This document shows positions 7,824-14,053 of a stretch of DNA of 14,053 nt, piece by piece. The translations under genes and the position numbers were made by a program. Each line of letters starts with the position of its first letter. Position 1 is the first letter of the stretch. Source of the stretch: CAZXYF01 sp964644705 (GTDB taxonomy: Bacteria; Planctomycetota; Brocadiia; SM23-32). The notes below the pieces were generated by a model. That model was given only the letters and a program-made list of their open reading frames with translations, had not been told where the DNA came from and did no database searches. The stretch lies in the NCBI GenBank assembly GCA_964644705.1, contig CAZXYF010000072.1, positions 1 to 14,053 on the forward strand, written 5' to 3'.

Positions 7824-7934
7824 TCGGTCCGACGACCGCTTTCTCAGACAGAGCCTAGTCCGTTGCTACACCTGCGCGGGGCCAGCGGAGGGCGTAGAAA
7901 CGGTAGGGCCGGAACCACTAAGCTGAGGGGGAGA

Positions 7935-9707
7935 TCATCCAATCCAGACCGGCGATGACCATGCCGATTCGTTGTCAACCTGCACGACCCGGACGTAGTA
8001 ATAGCTGCTGCTGTCAGAGTTGTAGTCCTCATCCACCCACTCCAGCTCACATCCCCATTCCCCGTGCATGGGCTGGCTGCGGATAACTCGCCCGTCACGA
8101 ATAAGGCGCACTTCCCGGATCCCGTTGGTTCCCTGACACCGCGTGCGGACAACGGGTTTGTGATCGGTTCGTGGATGCAAGACGGATCCCATCATGTGGC
8201 CATCGACCTCAAATTCCAGGCCAATAGGCACCCCCGTCGTCCCGTAGCACCGGCGCAGATACAGGGCATCGAAGACCGCTTCCGGTGTCAGTCCCTCCGC
8301 CAGCACTCCGACCCATCCACTGCCACAATGATGAAACTGATGGTGGTGTTTCTCCCCCGGGCTCTGCGCGTTCCCGGGGTGCCCATCATGAGCGTCACTC
8401 GAGGCCATAATACCCACATGACAACCACTGTTCAGCGCATCCCGTACGCTGAGAGATCGGTAACGGTCCGCTACGCCGCGGGGAAAATCCCCATAGTAGG
8501 CACTCGAGCCCCAGCTTGAATAGATTTCCACCAGGCGGTCGTGAGCCGGATTGTAATGACGCCAATTGAAAGGATGAGAGGCGGCGGAAGTGTGATGCGG
8601 TATGCTCAGATACGGCACGGACAGCTCATCCAGTTGTTCCCATAGCTTCTGCGGGTGCAGCGAACGGTCAGGATCCATTGTGGGCTTGCCCCAGGGCTCG
8701 GTGGCATTGACCACTTCCCCACCGGGTTCACGGAAGTAAATGTTGCGATGACCATACATCAGGCTGGTATGCTCATAAGCCGGCAAACAGACAAATCGTC
8801 CGTCATCGTTATGTCGCTGCGCCAGTTCCAGATATTCGGACGTACCATCGGGATCGATCTGCCACTCGTGGTCGCTCAGGGCATAAACGTCCAGCCCACC
8901 GGCTCCCCGCGCATAGGTATAATTGTCCTCCCGCGATCCGCTTCCGCAACCATCGTGATCCTGCTTCCGATAGACCTCGCCCGAGTGGCTGTGGATATCG
9001 CCAAAATATACGGTATGACCCGAGGAACGAGGGCGATTCTTTTCCTCCAGCACCGCCAGTGCGCGATAGATATCCGATTGATGCAGGATTGAAGGGGCAT
9101 CCGCCAGCTGGAACCAGCGCCGGGACGAGACGTTGCCCCCGGGAACAACCCTCACCGTCGCGCTTTCACCGGGCTGAACCCACGTGGTCGGAACCACAAC
9201 GAGAGCAGGACCAAAAGCGGCAAAGCTCTCGTCGTCAATCACGGAGCTGAGGGTGATGGAGCCGTAGGGCTCGGCCGATTCGATGCGATTGGCGGCAAAA
9301 GCCAGCGCACTCTCCCCCGATTGCCACAGCTGGGAATGTTTCACCACCCGCACGCTCGCGACGTGGTGATTATCGACATACACATCCCATTGTCCGCTGG
9401 GCTGCGGAAGAGGCGAGCCGTTTCCAAAACCGATGGAAAGAGCGAAAGCAATTCGGTCCTGAGGATGCTGCGGAACCGGGCAGGTGCACCAGCTGAGCGC
9501 ATCTTCCGCATCGAGGGACAGAACCCACTCTCGTCGGTCATGGGTCTCCATAAACCCGGCCACCCGACCTTCATTTCGCCGGGCTCCTCCACGGTCGGTG
9601 ATCTCCGCAAGCCCTTCAACCAGGCTGACGCCGGCTTTATTCGCTGCATGTTCCGCTATTTCGTCCGCTGTAATCCGTCGATCATATTGATCTGGATATG
9701 CGTCCAT
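7935..9707 (-). CDS. DUF3604 PHP-fold (putative metal-dependent hydrolase) protein
   Basis: This 590-residue protein has no signal peptide or membrane segment, so it is probably cytosolic. An N-terminal beta-rich domain (about 1-220) precedes a PHP-type metal-binding core. Its likely ligands are in GDIHSHSG (236-243), SDHEW (278-282), YEHTS (311-315), PHHTS (370-374) and SSDAHDG (437-442). That is the full set of His/Asp motifs expected for DUF3604, with none missing. A C-terminal beta domain follows from about 495. The start ATG is preceded by AAAGGAGA with good spacing. It lies 20 bases after the beta-helix gene on the same strand, so the two are co-transcribed and probably act on the same substrate. 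DUF3604 proteins have no generally agreed reaction. They recur in polysaccharide- and sulfated-compound-degrading bacteria of the suggested phyla. The substrate here is unknown. Confidence 0.85.
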   Translation of the reverse strand: MDAYPDQYDRRITADEIAEHAANKAGVSLVEGLAEITDRGGARRNEGRVAGFMETHDRREWVLSLDAEDALSWCTCPVPQHPQDRIAFALSIGFGNGSPLPQPSGQWDVYVDNHHVASVRVVKHSQLWQSGESALAFAANRIESAEPYGSITLSSVIDDESFAAFGPALVVVPTTWVQPGESATVRVVPGGNVSSRRWFQLADAPSILHQSDIYRALAVLEEKNRPRSSGHTVYFGDIHSHSGEVYRKQDHDGCGSGSREDNYTYARGAGGLDVYALSDHEWQIDPDGTSEYLELAQRHNDDGRFVCLPAYEHTSLMYGHRNIYFREPGGEVVNATEPWGKPTMDPDRSLHPQKLWEQLDELSVPYLSIPHHTSAASHPFNWRHYNPAHDRLVEIYSSWGSSAYYGDFPRGVADRYRSLSVRDALNSGCHVGIMASSDAHDGHPGNAQSPGEKHHHQFHHCGSGWVGVLAEGLTPEAVFDALYLRRCYGTTGVPIGLEFEVDGHMMGSVLHPRTDHKPVVRTRCQGTNGIREVRLIRDGRVIRSQPMHGEWGCELEWVDEDYNSDSSSYYYVRVVQVDNESAWSSPVWIG

Positions 9708-9727
9708 AATTTCTCCTTTGGCTCAAC

Positions 9728-11842
9728 TTATCTTGGGCCCGTTTCCGACACGTCAATCGGCGACATACCCAACATTTTTGCGTCGGAATCGGGTGACAGT
9801 CGAAAATCATCAGCTTCCGGATCCACAAATCCCGGATCCACACCGAGACTGTGCCTGTCCTGCCCGCACGCCTGGCTTTCCGCGATATAATCCTCCCCCG
9901 CCTGTGGGTCATCCGTTACGTAATACATATTGTAGTCCACTTTTATATCCGTAATATCAATCGGAGCCCGGTCGTCCTCAAAGAACCGCGTCTCTGCCCC
10001 GTCGTGGAAGAAAATGTTGCCGTGAACCCGGCTTCCCGCACTGCTGGGATGATTGGTGCCGGTATGACGCAGTGCTATGCATCCCTTGATCTCTTCCTCG
10101 CCCCCTCCCCGTCGTCGCGTGGTCAGATTAGCCACCACGTTGTACTCAATATCATTCACTCCCTTGAGGATGAATCCGGCATTCAAACAGCGACACACAA
10201 CATTGCCGGTCAGCAGAGTTTCAAACTGCCAGTCATCGGTCCGGATCCCTGATTGACACGCAAATATATCGTGCACGTAGTTCTCTTTTATAACGTTTCG
10301 CGACCCCGTTCCAGAGATATAGATCCCGTTTCCATCGAACATGCGTTCCATGCAGTCGTGGACCTCGTTACGTTCAACGAGATTGTGTCTGGAATGCAGA
10401 TAACTCAGGATCTCGTCGTAATCATCACGTCCCGGCTCACCGGTCTCATCGAACCGGATGGTCCGTCCACATTCACGCCGGTCCGGCTGCGCAAAAAATG
10501 CCGGTCGAACACCACTCACCACGATGCCGATATACGGCTGGTTACGCACCAGATTATGAGCGATGTGATTGTGTCCGGACTGCCAGACAAAAATGCCCGG
10601 TCCGTGCCACCATAATTCCCCGCACTCGCTGACAAAGTTGTCCACAACCGCATTGTGATGATTGACGTCCAGCTCGCCCGGACCAAACCCCGCCAGAAGT
10701 ATTCCTGTTCCCCCCACATGTTCCAGACAACATCCCTGCACACGGTTGTTCTGGCAGTGCAGATCCAAACGGATCCCCGTTCCGGCCGTGTGAGCCACGG
10801 TACAATCCGTAATTTCGCAGTTTTCGGCTCCGCGCAATCGTATCACTGCATTGTTTTTATCGAACATATCCCAGTCATGCTGCAATCCCTGGTCCTCCGC
10901 CGACCATACGTCTCTCGCCCCGTGCTGAAACATGAGACCTGAAAACGCGAGATTTTGTACTGGCTCCGGCGATTCTCCGCCGCCGTCGACTCGGATAATT
11001 TCCCGGGCGACGGAGACCCGCACGTTTTCAGGTTTTTCACCGCTCCGCGGCCACAAATACACGCGTCCATCACGACCGTCGAACATCCAATCTCCCGGGG
11101 CCGTGAGTCCTTCGGGTACATTTTCGACCCACGCCGAGGGCTCATCCTCGGTGTCGCCCCCCCACGTTGGCAAAAGCTTATAGGTGCCCGGCAATCCCGT
11201 TCTGACGACGCCCGTCTCCTCATCGATCTCCGACACGGGCAACCGATTCAACACCCAGGGGTGATTGGGCCGAATGACCAGTTCCACGTCATCGAGATGT
11301 GGCCAGTTCCGCATGGCCCCCTCCGGGAAATGCAGCGTGCTTTTATCGATCTCCTCTTCCGTTTCGGGCTGTTCGGGAATAAAACCTTCTGCTCTGGCAC
11401 GGGGCAGCCTACCGCGTTCATCAAAAAGAGAGTCCACCTGTTCGGGTACGGAATCTCCATCTGCGACAAAGATGTGGGGCGCAACGTCGTCATCCAACCC
11501 TTCGGGCACCTCATCTTGTTCGGGTTTTCTCCATCCATCCAGCGGGATTGATGCCGTGAACACGGGTTTTTCCCCCGGATACGCCATGTATCGCACGGAA
11601 AAACGCTCGCCCGGCGAATCATTTGAATCGAAAACGATCGGTTCCGTCACTTCATACACGCCACCGCGAACAAATACCTGAATATCGCGTTCAAGTCCAG
11701 TGTCAATACGATCTCGCACTGCTCGACGGGCCCGCTCAAGCGTGGCGAATGGGCCATCAGTCTGATCGGCATTGGGGGATTCCAGGACACCGGACCACTC
11801 ATCATTACCGTCCGGTGATACGTAATAGTCGGCAAACGACAT
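9728..11842 (-). CDS. Right-handed parallel beta-helix protein, GH141-like
   Basis: This is a 704-residue putative glycoside hydrolase. It opens with YYVSPDGNDEWSG (6-18), then PFATLERARRAVRD and VRGGVYEVTEPI. It continues with a YPGEKPVF segment, the LFDERGRLPRAR stretch (139-150) and PGDWMFDGRDGRVYLWP (249-265). This order is typical of GH141-type proteins. Repeated coil-forming Asn/Gly-rich rungs run from about 290 to 615, and the C-terminus has the usual HSLGVDPGFVDPEADDFRLSPDS ladder end. Candidate catalytic acids, by analogy with GH141, are Asp503 (DGNGIY) and Asp536/537 (GIRTDDW). The start is ATG 11842 because GGAGG lies just upstream; an in-frame ATG at 11854 overlaps that SD and is less likely. 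No signal peptide is visible, unusual for a polysaccharide-degrading beta-helix, so it may act on imported oligosaccharides. Substrate is unknown; a lyase of the same fold is the main alternative. Confidence 0.8.
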   Translation of the reverse strand: MSFADYYVSPDGNDEWSGVLESPNADQTDGPFATLERARRAVRDRIDTGLERDIQVFVRGGVYEVTEPIVFDSNDSPGERFSVRYMAYPGEKPVFTASIPLDGWRKPEQDEVPEGLDDDVAPHIFVADGDSVPEQVDSLFDERGRLPRARAEGFIPEQPETEEEIDKSTLHFPEGAMRNWPHLDDVELVIRPNHPWVLNRLPVSEIDEETGVVRTGLPGTYKLLPTWGGDTEDEPSAWVENVPEGLTAPGDWMFDGRDGRVYLWPRSGEKPENVRVSVAREIIRVDGGGESPEPVQNLAFSGLMFQHGARDVWSAEDQGLQHDWDMFDKNNAVIRLRGAENCEITDCTVAHTAGTGIRLDLHCQNNRVQGCCLEHVGGTGILLAGFGPGELDVNHHNAVVDNFVSECGELWWHGPGIFVWQSGHNHIAHNLVRNQPYIGIVVSGVRPAFFAQPDRRECGRTIRFDETGEPGRDDYDEILSYLHSRHNLVERNEVHDCMERMFDGNGIYISGTGSRNVIKENYVHDIFACQSGIRTDDWQFETLLTGNVVCRCLNAGFILKGVNDIEYNVVANLTTRRRGGGEEEIKGCIALRHTGTNHPSSAGSRVHGNIFFHDGAETRFFEDDRAPIDITDIKVDYNMYYVTDDPQAGEDYIAESQACGQDRHSLGVDPGFVDPEADDFRLSPDSDAKMLGMSPIDVSETGPR

Positions 11843-11854
11843 AAAGACCTCCAT

Positions 11855-12288
11855 AGGGTTTATACGAATGACACGTCAGGACAATACTCGTGCGTTCAAC
11901 AGACATACTTTTAGTTTTCGTGCCAACAATCGGTTGCCGTCACAGGTTTTTGTCATCTTACTTCCCGCCCCACTTCAAACGACGGCAAAAACCACTCCGA
12001 CGGCAAAGCCTCGCGCCCCCTCAAAGGAAACAGCGGAATAGGTTGAATCACAAAAACCAACCTGCAGGCAAGCACTATTCCCCTTCCTTCTTCACTCTCT
12101 ATAAAACTACCTCACAATCACCAAACTGGCAACCTGTAGAACTATTTCAGCAAATGTCGGCCAAACAGATTCAGTGTGATTTTTTGCAGTCGTTATCCTT
12201 TTTGCTGATAACATCACAGGAACACATTCGAAGAGGCGTTCCTCTCCGCGGCAGAAGAACTGTCCTCCCACGGTCAGGGCCGAATCAC
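11855..12288. other. AT-richer intergenic region upstream of the beta-helix operon
   Basis: I find no gene here. The plus-strand frame that crosses it runs antisense into asd and has no family features. On the minus strand it should contain the promoter of the beta-helix/DUF3604 operon. A TATAAA (11860-11865 region) lies just before the SD, but no -35 at proper spacing was found. Two short inverted repeats could be operators: GTTATC (12192-12197) against GATAAC (12207-12212), and AGAGG (12232-12236) against CCTCT (12241-12245). Nothing ties them to a regulator. Confidence 0.4.
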
Positions 12289-12323
12289 AAATACAAAAGG
12301 CACTGTCCGAGTTGGACAGTGCC
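12289..12323 (-). terminator. Intrinsic terminator of the gcvH-like/asd operon
   Basis: A perfect 10-bp stem, GGCACTGTCC (12299-12308) against GGACAGTGCC (12314-12323), has a 5-base loop. On the minus strand it is followed directly by TTTTGTATTT. It starts 28 bases after the asd stop codon, which is the expected place for a Rho-independent terminator of this operon. Confidence 0.9.
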
Positions 12324-12351
12324 CTGGAAATATTCGGTTCCGGGATCAGTC

Positions 12352-13374
12352 TCAGACAACTCCCATTTCAACCGCTTTTTCAGCAATCTGAACCGTATTG
12401 AGAGCGGCTCCTTTGCGTATATTGTCGGAAACGCACCACATGTCGAGGGTGTTTTCCTGAGATGGATCCTGCCGGATCCGACCGACATATACAGGATCCT
12501 TACCGGCGGCGTCATCGGCCAGGGGATACTGACTCCGGGCGGGATCATCCACCACCTCAACCCCGTTCGCGTCATTGAGTAAATCACGAGCCCTATCCGG
12601 TGAAAGCGCTTCTTGAAGTTCCACGTTCATCGTCTCGCTGTGACTCATCGTCACCGGAACGCGCACGCAGGTGGCCGTAACCGGCAGATCGGGAAGATCC
12701 AGAATCTTCTGTGTTTCCAGAATCATCTTCACTTCTTCACTGTAGCATCCCGGGAAATCCTCCTTGAGGCTCCCGATCTCCGGGATACAATTGTTGAAGA
12801 TCGGGTAGGGATAGGGGCCGAGTTCCTTCTTTTTGTCTTCATAATCCGCTTTGCGCTGCTGTTCCAGCGCCCGGACACCGGAGCGACCGGTTCCACTAAC
12901 GGACTGATAGGTGCTGACAACCACCCGTTTCAGGCCCGCCGCCCGATGCAGGGGCGCCAGTGCCGCCACCATCTGAGTGGTGCTGCAGTTCGGATTCGCT
13001 ATAAAGCCCTGGCTGTCCTCAATGGCCTCGCCGTTCACTTCGGGCACCACCAGAGGAACGCGATCATCCATCCGGTAATCCTTGCCATTATCCACCACAA
13101 GGACACCTTTTTCGACGGCTTTCCAGCCGTAGAGCTGAGACGCACCCGATTCGCCTTCCGTCCCGGCAAACAGAGCGATATCCAGCCCATCGAAGGCTTC
13201 TTCAGCCGCTTCAATCACCTGTCGCTCACGCCCGGCAATCTTCTGTTTGCGGTTGGACGTGGCCATAATACGCAGTTCCTCGACCGGGAACTGGCGTTCC
13301 TCCAGTATTTCCACGAGTTTCTGACCAACCAGTCCGGCCCCAACAACTCCAACTTTGTATTGTTCACTGCTCAC
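12352..13374 (-). CDS. asd: Aspartate-semialdehyde dehydrogenase
   Basis: This enzyme catalyses the NADPH-dependent reduction of L-aspartyl-4-phosphate to aspartate semialdehyde. That is the branch point to lysine/diaminopimelate, threonine and methionine, in the cytoplasm. It is 340 residues, normal length. Visible are the N-terminal dinucleotide-binding VGVVGAGLVGQ (8-18) and the active-site NPNCST with catalytic Cys130. Also present are STYQSVSGTG (154-163), a substrate-binding RVPV (Arg238) and the MSHSE segment with the catalytic-site His245. The start is GTG at 13374, 11 bp inside the preceding H-like gene, with a GAGGAGGT SD 5 bases upstream within that gene. Expression is therefore coupled to it. 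An intrinsic terminator follows the stop. The glycine-rich loop reads GAGLVG rather than the more common GATGAVG type, a mild variant. Assignment is very secure. Confidence 0.95.
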   Translation of the reverse strand: MSSEQYKVGVVGAGLVGQKLVEILEERQFPVEELRIMATSNRKQKIAGRERQVIEAAEEAFDGLDIALFAGTEGESGASQLYGWKAVEKGVLVVDNGKDYRMDDRVPLVVPEVNGEAIEDSQGFIANPNCSTTQMVAALAPLHRAAGLKRVVVSTYQSVSGTGRSGVRALEQQRKADYEDKKKELGPYPYPIFNNCIPEIGSLKEDFPGCYSEEVKMILETQKILDLPDLPVTATCVRVPVTMSHSETMNVELQEALSPDRARDLLNDANGVEVVDDPARSQYPLADDAAGKDPVYVGRIRQDPSQENTLDMWCVSDNIRKGAALNTVQIAEKAVEMGVV

Positions 13375-13795
13375 GAACGACCTCCTCTATTTCCACCTTC
13401 TGGTCACTCCACACCTCCTGACAGCGATTGCGGTAGGCTTCGGGAGTCAGAAGATTACGCAGCTGATCAGGTTCATGTACTTTAATTTTCATCAACCAAC
13501 CCGCCCCATACGGGTCTTCCTGCAAAGTATCCAGGTCCCACTCGAGGTCAGTATTGACCTCCAGCACATTCGCGTCGGCCGGCGGCATGATATCATGCAC
13601 TTTCTCGTTGCTCTCGACCGTACCGATGGCGATACCAACCATCATCTCATAATCGGGTCGCGGCAGCTCAAGGGACACCAGGGGACCCAGCGATTCAATC
13701 AACGGAGCCGTGACGCCCATGCGCACGATTTCCGCATCAATTTTCACCCACTCGTGGGTATCAGTGTACGTTCTGTCATCAGGAATCTTCTGCAT
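13364..13795 (-). CDS. gcvH: Glycine cleavage H-like protein lacking the canonical lipoyl lysine
   Basis: This 143-residue protein aligns with glycine cleavage H protein. It has THEWVKID (13-20), GVTAPLIESLG, VSLELP, a VESNEKVHDIMPPAD loop, NTDLEWD, and YGAGWLMKIK (96-105). Classical H protein carries lipoate on the Lys of the ESVK motif. Here the gap-free alignment puts Glu64 at that site, with Lys only at the next position (65). Lipoylation, and thus a normal H-protein role, is doubtful. The C-terminus extends about 20 residues beyond typical H proteins. ATG 13795 is preferred over an in-frame TTG at 13801 because GGTGA lies 7 bases before it. It is the first gene of the operon with asd; no gcvT, gcvP or lipoate ligase gene is in view. 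It may be a lipoate-independent paralogue or structural/regulatory homologue. The family call is firm, the function is not. Confidence 0.83.
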   Translation of the reverse strand: MQKIPDDRTYTDTHEWVKIDAEIVRMGVTAPLIESLGPLVSLELPRPDYEMMVGIAIGTVESNEKVHDIMPPADANVLEVNTDLEWDLDTLQEDPYGAGWLMKIKVHEPDQLRNLLTPEAYRNRCQEVWSDQKVEIEEVVREQ

Positions 13796-13837
13796 AGACA
13801 AATCACCGAAATTCAGGAAGGAAGCGTCTGAGTTATA

Positions 13838-13866
13838 ATTTTATCCAGCTGCACGGTTTTCTGCAA
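13838..13866 (-). promoter_or_regulatory. Candidate sigma-70 promoter for the gcvH-like/asd operon
   Basis: On the minus strand, TTGCAG (13861-13866) is followed after exactly 17 bases by TAAAAT (13838-13843; 5 of 6 to TATAAT). The -35 is weak (3 of 6). The leader to ATG 13795 would be about 36 nt. The overlapping ATTATAAC just downstream offers an alternative -10. Confidence 0.45.
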
Positions 13867-13988
13867 ACCCAGTGCTTTCCAAAACGTTCACGGATGGGTT
13901 TTCCAGCGGTTCTGAGGTGACTTTGAACTCGGAATACGGTTCATCCCGCAAAGCACACCCTTTTTATGATTCGGCGATGTGTCCAACA

Positions 13989-14009
13989 TCTTTACCACCG
14001 TCTTTACCA
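13989..14009. repeat. Short tandem direct repeat TCTTTACCA x2
   Basis: TCTTTACCA occurs at 13989-13997 and again at 14001-14009, a 12-base period, about 125 bases upstream of the candidate promoter. It could be a regulator's direct-repeat site, or chance. Nothing else is recognisable from 13867 to the window end. Confidence 0.3.
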
Positions 14010-14053
14010 TAATCTGCCGTTGTTTTTGGCGGTCTTAGCATCGATAGAAAGGC

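Larger units (their letters stand above)
7644..7857. mobile_element. MITE-like foldback element with 22-bp terminal inverted repeats and TA flanks
   Basis: The left end (7644-7665, beginning TAGGCTCTGTCTGA) and right end (7836-7857, ending TCAGACAGAGCCTA) are inverted repeats matching at 21 of 22 positions. A shared CGAGC lies further in at the same offset (7675-7679 and 7822-7826), so the imperfect repeat extends about 36 bases. If the TIR proper begins GGCTCTG, a TA flanks each side as a possible target duplication. The interior of about 170 bp encodes no plausible protein. It folds into two further hairpin arms, listed separately. The element begins 77 bases past the DUF3604 stop. It looks like a non-autonomous, transposase-less element mobilised in trans; the parental IS family could not be assigned. 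An alternative is a large structured RNA or a retired insertion sequence remnant. Confidence 0.65.

Noticed and set aside
7644..7857. Integron attC site or CRISPR-like repeat as an explanation of the foldback
   Set aside because: No GTTRRRY-type core sites, no repeated spacer-repeat periodicity and no adjacent integrase or cas gene. Long terminal inverted repeats with TA flanks fit a MITE better.
11890..12582. 230-residue plus-strand open frame crossing the intergenic region and asd
   Set aside because: It overlaps the asd terminator and coding region antisense, and its translation has no recognisable motif.
12613..13485. 290-residue plus-strand open frame antisense to asd
   Set aside because: It is a shadow of asd, which is unambiguous from its catalytic motifs.

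Overview
The window is a stretch of bacterial chromosome with moderately high GC. It carries eight protein-coding genes in four transcription blocks: one block on the plus strand and three on the minus strand. No rRNA, tRNA, CRISPR array or phage gene was found. The gene mix suggests a member of the Planctomycetota-Verrucomicrobiota-Lentisphaerota/Kiritimatiellota type, or a similar glycan-degrading lineage. It includes a cytosolic-looking right-handed beta-helix (GH141-like) protein with a DUF3604 PHP-type protein, a giant DUF4175-like coiled-coil membrane protein, and a TPR-bearing peptidase-MA-like protein. This placement is an inference from gene content only. Start codons are mixed: GTG for three genes, ATG for the rest. 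Shine-Dalgarno sequences are mostly clear.

Block 1 (plus, 308-2274) is a translationally coupled pair encoding the alpha and beta subunits of a thiamine-diphosphate 2-oxoacid (pyruvate/acetoin) dehydrogenase E1. No E2 or E3 gene is present in the window. The pair converges on block 2 across a 176-bp gap with a GC-rich hairpin.

Block 2 (minus, 7276 down to 2451) runs from a near-consensus sigma-70 promoter (7347-7375) and a strong SD. It reads a 1066-residue DUF4175-like protein and then, with a GTGA overlap, an exported HExxH metallopeptidase-like/TPR protein. Both products look like cell-envelope proteins.

Between blocks 2 and 3 lies a roughly 214-bp foldback element (7644-7857). It has 22-bp terminal inverted repeats flanked by TA and two internal hairpin arms, and looks like a MITE or other non-autonomous element.

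Block 3 (minus, 11842 down to 7935) is a two-gene unit with a 20-bp gap and good SDs for both genes. It encodes a GH141-like beta-helix protein and a DUF3604 PHP-fold protein, probably a small carbohydrate-processing module.

Block 4 (minus, 13795 down to 12352, terminator at about 12289-12323) reads a glycine-cleavage-H-like protein and aspartate-semialdehyde dehydrogenase, overlapping by 11 bp. The H-like protein lacks lysine at the aligned lipoylation position (Glu64, with Lys at 65). This is the most unusual protein-level observation in the window.
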